From: Nematostella vectensis
Taxonomy: Eukaryota; Cnidaria; Anthozoa; Actiniaria; Edwardsiidae
Length of the DNA stretch: 64,000 nt
Direction: 5' to 3'
Assembly (NCBI RefSeq): GCF_932526225.1
Contig: NC_064034.1
Span: 5,254,001-5,318,000 of the forward strand
In this document: piece by piece, positions 1 through 13,975 of the stretch
Layout of the letters: every line of letters begins with the position of its first letter
How positions within the stretch are numbered: the stretch's first letter is position 1
The notes under the pieces: generated by a model
The model's database searches: none
Told to the model about the DNA's origin: nothing
What the model saw: only the letters and a program-made list of their open reading frames with translations
Program-made: the position numbers and the translations under genes

Positions 1-3000
1 TCACGGTGGAGTTGACGATTTCTATTGATCCGGCAAATTTATTCAAGGAGATGCCCTGGTTATTGTTATCAAGGACACAAGATGACACAACACCGCGTGT
101 GAGGTGGCCCAGATTGATGGATAATCCCGCGCCTAATGATCTGCTGATGGAGCAGTTACGGATGAGAAGGTCCTCAAGGTGGTTGGACCCCACTATCGAG
201 ATACCGCCGGGGTTGTTGTTTGAGTCAAAGATCGAATTGGTTATCTCAACGGTGCTTGTTATTGGCTGGACGTCATCTGCAAGGGAATAAGTAAAAACAT
301 CAAATGTCGGAAAAGTATAATATTTCCTTTTTTTTCACATAAGAGCAAAAGGTTAGATAAAAGTGAGGGAAACGTTGGAATCGCGGAGGAAATTTGGTGT
401 GAAAATGAGAAATACACACATTTAATCATGACCCACCTGCGACTGAAAACACGAGCAAATGAAAGGAAAGTGCGTATCCATTCCTCTTGTACAGACGAAA
501 CAGCATTCTTTCGGAGGTCGAATTAAACGTCTGCCTACTGGCCCACGAGGCAGGGTTAAGGTTCCAGATCATAGAGCTGCTACCATCATCGCCATCATAC
601 ATACGGAGGGAGCTATACCTGGTATCAAAACTCAAATAAACCACCTGTACAGCGATCTTGAATCCCTTGTCGGAAACAAACACGTGATCACAGCTCAAAC
701 CAGGGTTCCCACCATAAGATGAAGTCATGTACGTAACGGTATCCTTGGTAACGAAGGTTCTATTTCTGTCACAGATATCCCGGATCGTGTAGACTCCAGG
801 GCTGGCCATGTGAGGTACGTGTGTGTAGGACACGTCCCAAGGGTTGTGATAGCCTACGCCAGGACCCTTGGAAGCCCAGATTCGCACATCTGAGACCCGC
901 ACGTAAGGCGACCCCGCCCAGATACCGTACGACTCAGTGTGGGAAATATCGGAATCTGGCATCAGGGACTTACTAAGGAATGGGCTCAAGTGGACCACAT
1001 TTACACCCCTGGAGGCGGAGGAATTGATTCTGATATTACTGATGTTGTGAATGTCGTAGTCGATACGGAGGGCGGAGCCTGGTAACGAGATGTCACCCCT
1101 GTAAGGGTATCCAGCGTCGTGTATCTCCAAATGGTGCAAAGAACTCTGGGAGTTTCCCATGGCTATGTGGATACCGGACCAGTAGTTTCGCTGGCAGACA
1201 ACGTGAGCGACGTAACCACCACAGTCTGAGCCGTATCCCCACTTGTCATTGTTACAGCCCATAATATCCTCATCCAACGAACCGCACTGTAAGTTATGTA
1301 TAAAATAACTCTCTCTACCGCTTTTCCAGATATTTTTGTAAGTGATAAACCTCTCATAACCGAGCTGTTGGCAGAGGATTGTCCCTTCCGTGGAGAACCC
1401 GCGATAGCCAAGACACAGAGACATCCAGGTGCGGTTAAAGTAGATCTCTACACGTCCATCCCAAGGTCCCGCACCATCTACAAGCCGAATCTTCTCTTCT
1501 GGACTCTCCTGCACAAATCGCACTTTCTCCTCCCTCGTTCCAATGACCTGAACGTTGCCTTGTACGAGGAACAGCGAGCGCGGCGGAAAAAACAGAGTCG
1601 TGTTACTAGAGATCTTGAGTGAAATATTACGAGACACAACAAGGTCGTCGCGTACTTTATACGTCGCATATTGCGACGGCAGCTCGAGATCTCTATCTAG
1701 AGCGCCTCCGATCGTATCTCCACGAAGAAAACACATTTTTCTAGGGATATCAAGGGTAACTAGGTCCAATCGATCTTCAGATAGAAGGTAAGGGAAATAG
1801 TCTGCAGTGGCAAGCTGGGCGCGCGTATGAAAGTCTTGGATTCTGTCCTGAATCAAACACTCGTCCTTGGTGTCCCACCAATTGTATCTAGCGTCGATAA
1901 CATTCCTGTGATTGTAGTGCATAGAGGCCAATAGTTTAGAGTGAGAATTATCAGAGAACAAATTTCCCTGCACTCTAAACGTTCCAACTTCAAGTACCAC
2001 GACGCCATAGCTGGTGGCTCTTCGAAAGAGTCTCCGAAACTTGAGATGCCCAGTATTGCTTGCAAAGCTGTTGTTGGCTATAATCGAAATTCGCACGTTA
2101 GGGTAGCCCACAAAATCGACATACACGACGCGATCACCTCTAGAATGAGTAAATGTATTCCGAGTGATGTTCACCGAAACTGGTGTGGCCTGCCGTGTTG
2201 GTTCAAACTTGGACTGATCGTAAACAGTAACTGCAGACCCTGTGGTGTTCAAAAAGCTGTTATTACAAATCTCCGCTTGAAGCCCAAGGAATGCAATCGC
2301 AGACGACATCACAGCAAACCCTTTATTAGTGGAGAACACGTTCCCTGTGATTTGTGCTGTCACTCGCCTGTGGCGGTATGAGTTAATGTACCATCGGCAA
2401 GAGTCGGGCGAGATGGTTAACCCTCCATTTGTGTTGTTACTGATACTGCTCTGCAGTACCGCGATGGAAACGTTTTGCTCAGACGATGATACGAACTCGC
2501 AAGTGGGCATTACACGAACGCCATACTCACGATTGCTGTCCACCTGGCTGTTGTTAAGGATGAACATGGTGAACTGTCTGCGTGCGATGTTACTCCGGTA
2601 AGCTTGAATGTCTACGGATACGATACCACTTCTCCCGTTATCCTTAATCGCGCAGCTATCGAATGAGTATTCACCGCCTTGGTTTGCTAAGTGACACCCA
2701 TCAATTTTATTTTTTGATAGTCTGGAATTTGTCACTCTAAGAGAGGCAGGGCCATCATAAAGCATTATCCCATACCCTTGGTTCATTGACACAGTGGCGT
2801 TATCGAACTCGACAAAGCCTGCAACTCGGTCCCCTCTGCTACCATCGGCAGAGTTCTTAACAAGACAAGCGTCCTGTAGTTTACAATCAAGCGAAGAGAT
2901 CTGCGCGAAGATACCATTTTGCTTGTTACCAATACCTTTAAAATTTCTCAAGCTACACCCCGTAATGCTGGAGTACTGAATCATGAGACCTTCTACTGTG

Positions 3001-6000
3001 TTGCTAATACATTCTACGCCAGCTCCTGTTATAGTACCCGCGACTTTTTTTGCAAACATTCCGTGTCCTTGGTTTCCGATAAATTCAGTGTTGGTGATAT
3101 CCATATGCCCGATGAAGTCCTCTACAGATAAACCTGTCCCTCGATTATCCAAAAACTTTGAGTTTGTAATGGTTAATGACGGGGGATCTGAAGAAACAAG
3201 GAACGAGGAAAAATAAGAGCGTCAACTGCACACACGCTAAGTTTTAAATTAAACAAATGAACAGCAAAAGTAGTTCACATAATACATTTTGAGAAAATCG
3301 ACCTGCTTATGTGATCTTAATGTTTAACTGTATTCCGGTGTTTTTTGTGTGTTGGCATTCAATTCGTGTTTTTTTTTTTTTTTTTTACGAAGACAACCCT
3401 ACTCTGGGTGATAATCAACATCTACTTAGTGCTATACACTAAAAAATAGAACTACTAGTGAGTATATGTGTATATCTCGTTTTGACTTGCCTTTGTTATG
3501 AGTAATAAAAATCTTCACTTCAGTGTTATAACTGCCCGTGTGTACAAACTGCACCCATAAGCGGTTGCTAGTGGTAACGGCAGACCTTGGGACCTGGCCA
3601 GCGTCGGCTTGGGAAGCGGTGGTGAGAATAGTACCATTGACGGAATCCCCATCTCTGACCGTCACATCGAAACCATTTCCAGACAGTGATTGGAAATGCA
3701 GAGTAAAGCGGTACCCTTTACTTGTGTTAAATACCTGAGACAATGAAACACTTTAATTAGTAAGACATGCCATCTTTGCCTTGTTTTTGTGTTTGGTCAT
3801 AAAGGGTTGAGCTCTAAATACCGTCCGGTAGTATGTTTTAGAAACATTAAGAGCCGATAAATTGTGAAAAATCACCATTTCCATGCATAAAATGAGCCTG
3901 CAGGTTCCGACTTTTCTTGTTTTACCAAAACACCTCGAAGAGCCCGTGTGCCACGCCTTTGATGTTGTTTTCATTTACTATTGGAAGGGAATTATGTGCT
4001 TAAATCTCGAAATAACCATCTAAGACAAGGTTAAATACTTTATTTACCAAATTCAACCGAAAATATCGCATTGGCTTCCCCAAATCAGCCGATGGAAATG
4101 GATGCCTCTCTTACTCTGCGAGGATGATCAAATGGCGACTGACAGAGGCTGTTTAAGGTCCCTTTAACGGGCTAAGAATCATGGGCCGGCTGCACAAAGC
4201 TTGGGTAAGTTATCAGCCGGGTAGGCGTTACCCACCGGATAAAACCCCTATCCAGCGGATATAATAGCGTTGCATAAAAAAATGCCAGACAACAGTTTAT
4301 CGAGGCAAAGTGCATGTGAATCACGAAATGATCAGAGGGGATAGTGTTATCGCGTGTCAGGGATAAAAAAACAGCCAATATCGATTGATTCCAGTCCTGT
4401 CAAAGCTATATGTAAGTTTGAAGTTCATTGTGAATTTACCAACTGTAAAATTCGTCGTTTGTATGTGTTGCAACTTTCACTGTGTTTAAAATTAGTCTAA
4501 ATTCTGACAATAAATTTGAATCAAGACGCCATTTTGTTTTTTCTTAACATTTATTCGGTGGATAAGATTTTATCCACCCTCTATCATCCGGATAACTTTA
4601 TCCGCTGGATAACTTTTATTCGGGCCTTTTGCAACCGAATCACGCCACTTGGATAAGTTTTAACCGCTAGGAAAAATTTAACCGGTGGATAAAACTTATC
4701 CAAGCTTTGTGCAACCGGCCCCAGTTTTTCAGCTAGCATATCGTTTATCTTTATATCTATATCGATATCATGAGTTTGTATCGTAAAGTTTTGACCATTA
4801 CATATTAGATTGAATTACCATAAACATACTCGGACACCTTTGAGTTCTTTTAAAGCAGAATTTGTCGTCCCTCTCAGAGAAGGTGATTTGTCCATGCTCA
4901 ATTATCAATAGTGACAAATCTATAAAAAAAGCAACGTTACCTTGACAACCTCAAGGCGTCTGCCACCCTGACCACGCGCCCTCAGCCTCATGGGATATCC
5001 CCCGGACTTTTCATCCGCCGCAGTCAATTCCTTCCATTCGGCTCCAGCACCTTGCCTGATCCCCAGGCCTCCGCCATTTGTCGTGTTAACCACAAGAGTG
5101 TCCCGGATTGTCAGGCTCACGTGACCGGAAACTACGTCAATCCCTCTGACCATACTTCCAGCGAACACACAGTTCTTGATGGTCAGCGGTGTCTCGAGGC
5201 CATCGGAATGAACGCCTCTCCCGCAATCTTTTGAAGTCACGTGATGTAGGTCCGGTAAGGTCTTCTTGCCTTTGACGGCGGCGAAGGCCTTGGCAATGTC
5301 CACGTACCGTAGGGGGGAGGGGCTGGGGGAAGTGGAGGCAGCGTAATCGATTCCTGACCACATACTCTTCGTGGCGACGAAAGCGAGGAGTGTAAAGCAT
5401 TCGATGCCAACGTCACGTCGACGACCTGGTGACAGACACACGTCAATCACTCATACAAGTACTTCAAAAAAGAAAAGGAAACGGTGGTGCAGCTTCGGCG
5501 ATGAGAATATTCCAGTTTTTTTTGTACTAAATGCTCAAATTTCGATGGCTGAATAATACAACAAAACGTCTAGGATAGTATTATGCAATAATAAATACGA
5601 GCGGTTGATTCGGCTGGCAGGTATGAAATCATATTATAGTTATTAAAGTATCATAGGTATGAAAGGGAAATGATAAAAATGAAGATTGGATAATAAATAT
5701 TTCAATACAAATACCGACTAAAATTTGGGGTGATGTACTAACGCATATAGGGTTACTAAAATATTTCGATTTTTTTCAAACGGTATGCCGACTAAAATAC
5801 CGTGGAACCTCAATTTAACCTTGTATGAGACAGAACCTCGTTGTAACAAAACCTCGATATAACGTACAGTTTTCCCCAGTCTCTTGGCACGTTAAACTTC
5901 TGTAGCTGGGTTGGGTATAGGGATGCATACGTGATGTAGATGTGGTATGGGGATGCATACGTGATGTAGTTGTGGTATGGGGATGCATAAATGGTGTAGG

Positions 6001-9000
6001 TGTGGTATGGGGATGAATAAACGATGTAGATGTGGTATGGGGATGCATAAATGATGTAGATGTAGTATGGGGATGTATAAATGATGTAGATGTTGTATGG
6101 GGATGCATAAATGATGTAGGTGTGGTATGGGGATGCATAAATGCAGATGTGATATGGGGATGCATAAATGATGTAGATGTGGTATGGGGATGCATAAATG
6201 ATGTAGATGTGGTATGTGGATGTATAAATGATGTATGTGTGGTATGGGGATGCATAAATGACGTAGGTGTGGTATGGGGATGCATAAATGATGTAGGTGT
6301 GGTATGGGGATGCATAAATTATATAGGTGTGGTGTGGGGATGCATAAATGATGTAGGTGTGGTATTGGGATGCATAAATGATGTAGGTGTGGTATGGGGA
6401 TGCATAAATGCAGATGTGGTATGGGGATGCATAAATGATGTAGATGTGGTATGGGGATGCATAAATGATGTAGATGTGGTATGGGGATGCATAAATGATG
6501 TAGGTGTGGTATGGGGATGCATAAATGATGTAGGTGTGGTATGGGGATGCATAGATAATGTAGGTGTGGTATGGGGATGCATAAATGATGTAGGTGTGGT
6601 ATGGGGATGCATAGATAATGTAGGTGTGGTATGGGGATGCATAAATGATGTAGGTGTGGTATGGGGATGCATAAATGATGTAGATGTGGTATGGGGATGC
6701 ATAAATGATGTAGGTGTGGTATAGGGATGCATAAATGATGTAGGTGTGGTATGGGGATGCATAAATGATGTTAGTGTGGTATGGGGATGCATAAATGATG
6801 TAGGTGTGGTATGGGGATGCATAAATGATGTAGGTGTGGTATGGGGATGCATAAATGATGTAGGTGTGGTATGGGGACGCATAAATAATGTAGATGTGGT
6901 ATGGGGATACATACGTGATGTAGATGTGGTATGGCGATGCATAAATGATGTAGGTGTGGTATGGGGATGCATACGTGATGTAGATGTGGTATGGGGATGC
7001 ATAAATGATGTAGATGTGGTATGGGGATGCATAAATGATGTAGGTGTGGTATGGGGATGCATAAATGATGTAGGTGTGGTATGGGGATGCATACGTGATG
7101 TAGATGTGGTATGGGGATGCATAAATGATGTAGGTGTGGTATGGGAATGCATATATGCAGATGTGGTATGGGTATGCATAAATGATGTAGATGTGGTATG
7201 GGGATGCATACGTGATGTAGTTGTGGTATGGGGATGCATAAATGATGTAGGTGTGGTATGGGGATGCATAAATGATGTAGATGTGGTATTGGGATGCATA
7301 AATGATGTAGATGTGGTATGGGGATGCAAAAATGATGTAGATGTGGCATGGGGATGTATAAATGATGTAGGTGTGGTATGGGGATGCATAAATGATATAG
7401 GTGTGGTATGGGGATGCATAAATGATGTAGATGTGGTATGGGGATGCATAGATGATGTAGGTGTGGTATGGGGATGCATAAATGATGTAGGTGTGGTATG
7501 GGGATGCATACGTGATGTAGATGTGGTATGGGAATGCATAAATGATGTAGGTGTGGTATGGGGATGCATACGTGATGTAGATGTGGTATGGGGATGCATA
7601 CGTGATGTAGGTGTGGTATGGGGATGCATAAATGATGTAGATGTGGTATGGGGATGCATAGATAATGTAGGTGTGGTATGGGGATGCATAAATGATGTAG
7701 GTGTGGTATGGGGATGCATAGATAATGTAGGTGTGGTATGGGGATGCATAAATGATGTAGGTGTGGTATGGGGATGCATAAATGATGTAGATGTGGTATG
7801 GGGATGCATAAATGATGTAGGTGTGGTATAGGGATGCATAAATGATGTAGGTGTGGTATGGGGATGCATAAATGATGTTAGTGTGGTATGGGGATGCATA
7901 AATGATGTAGGTGTGGTATGGGGATGCATAAATGATGTAGGTGTGGTATGGGGATGCATAAATGATGTAGGTGTGGTATGGGGACGCATAAATAATGTAG
8001 ATGTGGTATGGGGATACATACGTGATGTAGATGTGGTATGGCGATGCATAAATGATGTAGGTGTGGTATGGGGATGCATACGTGATGTAGATGTGGTATG
8101 GGGATGCATAAATGATGTAGATGTGGTATGGGGATGCATAAATGATGTAGGTGTGGTATGGGGATGCATAAATGATGTAGGTGTGGTATGGGGATGCATA
8201 CGTGATGTAGATGTGGTATGGGGATGCATAAATGATGTAGGTGTGGTATGGGGATGCATAAATGTAGATGTGGTATGGGTATGCATAAATGATGTAGATG
8301 TGGTATGGGGATGCATACGTGATGTAGTTGTGGTATGGGGATGCATAAATGATGTAGGTGTGGTATGGGGATGCATAAATGATGTAGATGTGGTATGGGG
8401 ATGCATAAATGATGTAGATGTGGTATGGGGATGCAAAAATGATGTAGATGTGGCATGGGGATGTATAAATGATGTAGGTGTGGTATGGGGATGCATAAAG
8501 TGATGTAGGTGTGGTATGGGGATGCATAAATGATGTAGATGTGGTATGGGGATGCATAAATGATGTAGGTGTGGTATGGGGATGCATAAATGATGTAGGT
8601 GTGGTATGGGGATGCATACGTGATGTAGATGTGGTATGGGGATGCATAAATGATGTAGGTGTGGTATGGGGATGCATATGTGATGTAGATGTGGTATGGG
8701 GATGCATACGTGATGTAGGTGTGGTATGGGGATGCATAAATGATGTAGATGTGGTATGGCGATGCATAAGTGATGTAGATGTGGTATGGCGATGCATAAG
8801 TGATGAAGATGTGGTATGGCGATGCATAAATGATGTAGGTGTGGTATGGGGATGCATACGTGATGTAGATGTGGTATGGGGATGCATACGTGATGTAGGT
8901 GTGGTATGGGGATGCATAAATGATGTAGATGTAGTATGGCGATGCATAAGTGATGTAGATGTGGTATGGCGATGCATAAGTGATGTAGATGTGGTATGGG

Positions 9001-9689
9001 GATGCATAAATGATGTAGATGTGGTATGGGGATGCATAAATACCATATTAGCTTCACCTACCACAGTTATGACTCCCTATCCCGCGATGCGAACATTCAA
9101 GAAGCGACTGCTCGCTCCCCTTACAGGTCACATCATCAAGCCAGACAGGGCCGCGCCCCGATGCATGACGGTAGTACCTGATTGCGCCCAGGAATCCCAG
9201 ATGCTTACACGCGACCTGCGTATCTTGCATATCCCAGAGGTCATCACAAACCGTGCCCCACTGACCATTGATAAACACCTCTAGTCTGCCTGTACGGTAG
9301 TCAGCGCCCTCCGCTAGTCGAATCCCAGGGTTGTAAGGAATGGTCTCGTTTTTGTTAACGTCAATGGATGAATAATTCGTTTGGATCATTTGGAGAGTTA
9401 TTCTCTCGTTTGGAGACCCTTGTGCAAGGAGAACGCCTCCTTCCTTCACCTTTATCCCGACCCCAGCAGCAAACTCGAGAGTTGTCCCCGGCTGGATGTG
9501 TAAAGTTGCGTCTTTTAAGATGATGATGTCATCCGTGACGATGTATGGCGAGTTAGCCTGTGTCAGGTTGGTAAAGCTGGTGATCTCTCCGCTGATCTCG
9601 CTGCCTTGTGAGTTGATAGGAAGCAGTAGCACTGTCCAGGTTATAGCCAAGACTTTAATGCAGCGGGATATTTGATTTAAGCGGACCAT
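1..9689 (-). CDS. bark: Bark beetle/Anakonda-like SRCR, CUB and beta-helix protein (5' part, five exons; continues off the left edge)
   Basis: Exons on the minus strand are 9689-9062 (ATG), 5425-4941, 3734-3491, 3187-437 and 276-1; reading phase is kept across every junction, giving about 1461 codons. The ATG at 9689 follows a likely acceptor (TTCCGTGCAG), so a 5' UTR exon lies upstream, and it opens a signal peptide. The order is a beta-helix cap, an SRCR domain split over exons 1 and 2 (GRLEVFINGQWGTVCDD to NCG...VGIEC), right-handed beta-helix repeats, a CUB-like exon 3, more beta-helix, a second SRCR within 1163-1500, beta-helix and a second CUB-like domain. Exon 5 is beta-helix again. 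Two tandem copies of the same module are thus visible. Drosophila Bark/Anakonda, with this composition, organises tricellular septate junctions; an epithelial junction role here is inference. The intron after exon 3 starts GCAAGT (GC-AG type). Confidence 0.85.
4182..4722. mobile_element. MITE, about 540 bp, with GGGCCGG...CACAAAGCTT terminal inverted repeats
   Basis: The left end GGGCCGGCTGCACAAAGCTT and the right end AAGCTTTGTGCAACCGGCCC are near-perfect inverses. The interior repeats TTATCC/GGATAA motifs in both orientations and has no coding capacity. It sits in the bark-like intron between exons 2 and 3. The superfamily is not assigned and no clear target duplication was identified. Confidence 0.8.
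5930..9045. repeat. 30-bp minisatellite, about 104 copies, with an internal 1107-bp higher-order duplication
   Basis: The consensus is a 30-mer built on GATGTAGGTGTGG followed by TATGGGGATGCATAAAT. It fills most of the intron between exons 1 and 2 of the bark-like gene. Variants (ATACGTGATG, ATAGATAATG, GGCGATGC, and a shortened unit reading ATGCAGATG) recur in the same order from about 6541 and again from about 7648, an offset of 1107 bp, so a block of about 37 units was duplicated as a whole. Because the period is a multiple of three, long ORFs open on both strands (for example 5810-9064 minus); these are not genes. Confidence 0.97.
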
Positions 9690-10787
9690 CCTGCACGGAA
9701 ACAGAAGGATCAGAAGGAAGATTAATGTAAACAGTGTCAGCGATGTCAGCGAGCTCAATTAGGGCAGCTTCGGCAGCTCTTTTCTCGACGTTAAATAGTA
9801 AAAAAAGAAGACTTCCACAATGCTAGCTACCTTTCACTTCTAGAGCGTTCTGTTGTCACAGGCAATTCAGAAAAGCGAACTGATCTTATATTTGTCTCTG
9901 TGTTACGAAACTCTTCGCGTGTCGGTGCTAATTATTAACATTGTACTACTCAGACACTAGGTTAATCACTTATTCACGCTATCAGGTTTGCCTTTATCAA
10001 TGCATCAAAATACAGCACTGTTGAAATATCTGTGTGAGATAACCCAATGCCTAAACCAGAAGTAAACAAATCTAAAAAAAATAAATTTGAATCACTGCTC
10101 CCTGAAAATCCATGCCAGGTGCAACAATGGTTATTGCGAGCTATGCCTTGTATCGACGCATAATGAGGAAGCAATTGAAGTGGTGTCTACATGTTTGACG
10201 AGGGAGTAAACATGTGAGAATGCTCTGACGTTACGCGGCTCGCATTGCTCCGTAAACAAGGGGACAGAAAATTGGTGTGGATAGTAAAACAGCCATAGCC
10301 TCTTTTAGTAACTGCACCGTTGAATTAGACATTGTTCGAACACTCCTCTCCTTCCCCAATATCGTATTCTCAGACGAAAAACAAAAGTAAAGTAAAAAGT
10401 ACGGAGTAGGTAGGCAGAAAAGAAAGAAACATATTGTTCACGTTTCTTTTATATATCTCTTCTCATACAAGAAAGTAACCATTTAATTGTTTTGGTGCTT
10501 TTGCAAGTTTGCAGCAAACATTAGAAATTCGCCCATAAACAGTCATAAACACACTTTTAAAATTTATAACACTTTTAAAATTCAATATCCTTCTCTGTAC
10601 ACATTTCCTATCCGCCAAGTGTTTAGCCTACAAAAATCTTGCGCAGCCGCTAAAACCTACCAAGAAATATTATTTCACCCCAATAATAAAAGAGAAGAGC
10701 TAATGCGCCGTGGATCCGTCCCTAGCAGTCTTCGCGTGCGCTCCCCAAAGAGCTTTCATTTCGCGCTATAGGATGAACCGTCGTAGC

Positions 10788-10800
10788 TAGTATATAAGGC
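10788..10800 (+). promoter_or_regulatory. TATA-box candidate without an assignable gene
   Basis: TATATAAGGCGAG is a good TATA match followed by GC-rich sequence. About 60 bp downstream is a short hydrophobic ORF (10854-11045) whose first codon is GTG rather than ATG. A real promoter would need a downstream exon that could not be recognised. Confidence 0.25.
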
Positions 10801-11481
10801 GAGCCCGGACCGACAAGGGACAAAAATATCAATAATCTAGTTCTACTTGTTTCGTGCATGTCTTGTTGCCCCCTCTGTTTTCTGTCTTTTTGCTATTTGT
10901 CCTCACAATATTTTATCGCAGTGATAATGACTCTGTCCCGGTTCTAGTTTCGTTCTGGCTAGGCCCGAGGGAAGCTCTTTTACACATTGCACATACCTTA
11001 GTACCTTTCAAGATGCAATCCTCTCTCAAGATATCATTTAGTTAAGAAAGAGTCTCTCTACACCGCGTAATGCTACAAAACTATTCGCAAAGTGTAGTAT
11101 TCAGAGGTTAAGAACGGTTCGGTATTCGCATTAAAAGTCAACATTTCCCAATACTGATAGCTACACGTGTGACAGAAAAAATAAATAAACACTCGAAAAA
11201 TGAACTAGTGACGTCAGAGAGGTAAAGCTATCGCTTGTTTCTAGAGCCAATAGAGCATATTTTCGGGGTTGGTGTACGAGGGAATAACTGAACTTTGTTT
11301 TCAAATGCAAAAGTCATTTGCTACACATATGGTAATCACATAAGCTACGTTCGATAGTTTCATGTCATATTTTAAAAGGGTAAAGGTCATTGTTGTGGAC
11401 TTGCGGGGGATCAAAAAAAGCTTGTTCCGCCTCGTTCTCGCTCCTGTGATCTCGACTCCTTGGGTACCCGAGGATGTCGTT

Positions 11482-12152
11482 GGGGCGTATACCAAACGAG
11501 CCGATTAGCGCTAACCTAGAGTAAAATTGAATTTTTACCCCGGGATAAGTTACCGAAACGCTCGCTGGTTAGCGCTTACTCTGAGTTAGTTTGGAGGTAA
11601 AGTCTAACCATGTTCGTACGGTTTGGCCTCCCAAACTTTGTAGTAGAACTAAAGTTTCATAAAATGAAAATGCCGACAAAAAAAAACGTTAAACAAAAAC
11701 AATGTAGTAGGGATCAAATGTCCTAATATTTTGCTTTGTTTGCGACCTTCGTTGCGATGCTGACTCGAAAATTGTAATGGGACAGACAGAAAGTTACATG
11801 AAATTTATACTTGAAATGAATCTGTCTCGCTAGTGTCGCGCACCAACTCGAATCCTGCAAATTGCATTTTTGGTAATGAAATGGAGGTAATTACAGGCGA
11901 TGTAGAGGTGTTTGGGGAGCTTCTCTACGAAAATAAAACCACCAAACGTAAATTTGAGTTGCTCTCTGGGTATCCTCTGTGAATTTTACTCGTCAAACCA
12001 GTTTTTTTTTACTCGCTTAATTAATATAGGGTTAGTAAACCGGGGGAACGGTGAGTTATCCGTCGGTTAGCTAACCTACGATCAGCGCATTTTAACCCGG
12101 GATTAGGCGCTAATCTTGGGTTAAGCTAATCGGCCTTTCGGGAACCGGCCCC
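11482..12152. mobile_element. MITE-like element with GGGGCCGGTTCCCGAAAGGCCGATTAG-type ends
   Basis: The right end, read in reverse complement, runs GGGGCCGGTTCCC then GAAAGGCCGATTAGC; the left end at 11482 is a diverged version (GGGGC...GAGCCGATTAGCGC). Motifs such as TTAGCGC and AACCCGGGATTA recur inside. A second end of the same family (AGGGGCCGGTTCCTGAAAGG) lies at about 12436 in the opposite orientation, suggesting a truncated neighbouring copy. No ORF is present. Confidence 0.6.
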
Positions 12153-13619
12153 TGGGCTATTGCCCCCTCACTTCTCGTTTTGAACGATTTGATAGATGAG
12201 GACTTAACAAGATAAAGCACAACCAGCCTCCTTCTGTGAGCGATAACGCTTACGCATCTATAAAAAGAATACATTATTTCGACATACATCGTGAGGGATC
12301 CATGCGCACTAAAGTCAAGGTGGGCATACAAATTGAAATGTCTCTGAACCCTGTGTTATCTAATATTGAGCCCACGAATTGGTAAAACATAAAAAGTTTT
12401 TAATAGGCAGTTTTAGGCCTAGGGTCTAACTGCGAACCAGGGGCCGGTTCCTGAAAGGCCGGTTAACTTTTCCCTAGATCAGCGCCTAATCCCATCAGTT
12501 TAAGTGTTCTGAATGCAAAGGTACACACAATAATATAAAAGAGCAAATGCTAAGTAGACAGATATGACAATAAGCCTCAATGCTCAAATTATTGGGCAAA
12601 CATACATGGGGAAAACAGGCTCAACCCCGATGTAAGAACTTGTTTGTTGCGTTATTACACAAACATCATTCAAAACAAGGTTAACGAGTTTATTTAAAAA
12701 AATTAAAACCATAAACTGACCCAAATTAGTTAAGAGCACAAATAGTAGCTTGAAGAGATGCGGATGACAATACAAGTCTAGATAGCTAGGCGGTACGCAT
12801 TCAAGGTTCTGGTTTAATATGGTTTCCATATCATTTTCCATATAATCGCTCACGATCGCAAGTCGAAATAAGTGGTTTTATACAGCCGTTTGTGATCACT
12901 GAAGGAAAACGTCTATTGGGTCTCCATTTAGTTGAATTAACGACAACAGAATTACTCCTTATCTTTATTGATAGCTTTTCGGTTTACAATTGTCATTTAA
13001 CAAAAGAATATTGGAATCCATATTTAAAAAAAATCAAAAAACAAAACAAAGAGATTGACCGACAAGAATCATTAGTTAGTGAAGATGTGATCACAAAATG
13101 TGGAACTAGGAAGACAGGCACGGGAAATATCAATCGAGGAGTTTCAAGTAACAATGTACGTAGATGGGTGCCGGAAGGTCTCGGTGAGCCCAACACGGGA
13201 TATCTCCATCTCCTCTTTAATGCAAAAATTGCATTTTCTGACATCTTACACGAACACGTTCTGATGATATCGCCAGCTAAGAACAAAGTTTACAAAGACT
13301 CGAATAACAGACATAAGAGCCGGAAAATTGATATGCTCAGTTTGGGCAGTTTAAAAAGCACTTAAACTCGAATTAGCTTGTCAATAGAACCTGCAACACG
13401 AATACCAACTTGTGCTATACATTGTTATAGAAACTCCTCCATTTTAAGCGGTACCACCCCTCATACTGGATATATCCCTAGGATACCATGTTTAGCGCTT
13501 CTACCCGTCAAATGATTTTGATTGTCTTTGAAAATATTGAAAACAATAGCTGAGGAATCTAAAACCAGAGCTTCCATATTACCCTCTCGATGTGCTCTCG
13601 CTATGATGGCTCTGATTGC

Positions 13620-13975
13620 ATTAAAATACTTAGGGCAGTTGGCTCTATTGCGTAATGATTTAGGGTAGTGGTTTCTATTTTGCTTATTGCAGAATTAATG
13701 GTTTAGCGTAGTGGTTTCTATTTCGTTTATTGCACAATTAATGATTTAGTGTAGTGGTTTCTATTTCGCTTTTTGAACTAGTAATGATTTAGAGTAGTGG
13801 TTTCAATTTTGCTTATTGAACTAGTAATAATTTAGAGTAGTGGTTTTAATTTCGCTTATTGCACTTTCGCTTATTGAACTAGTAATAATTATGGGTAGTG
13901 GTTTCTATTTCGCTTATTGCACAATTAATCATAAAGGGTAGTGGGTGGTTACGCTTCGCTTATTGCACAAGTATT
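13620..13975. repeat. 43-bp tandem repeat, about 7 diverged copies
   Basis: The motif GTAGTGGTTTCTATTTCGC recurs at about 13665, 13708, 13751, 13794, 13837, 13895 and 13938. The spacing is 43 bp except for one step of 58 bp, where a 15-bp CTTTCGCTTATTG-type piece is duplicated. The array is AT-rich, diverged and non-coding. Confidence 0.85.

Noticed and set aside
459-722. Plus-strand ORF
   Set aside because: It is a shadow of the well-supported minus-strand bark-like exon 437-3187.
5810-9064. 1084- and 912-codon ORFs and plus-strand partners with ten-residue repeats
   Set aside because: They are products of a 30-bp tandem array in an intron, open in several frames on both strands.
10854-11045. 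Short hydrophobic ORF behind a TATA-like site
   Set aside because: The first codon is GTG, there is no clear signal-peptide cleavage site or mature domain, and no downstream exon could be joined.
12892-13365. 157-codon plus-strand ORF
   Set aside because: It starts at GTG, has no recognisable domain, no promoter or splice context, and lies in AT-rich spacer among repeats.
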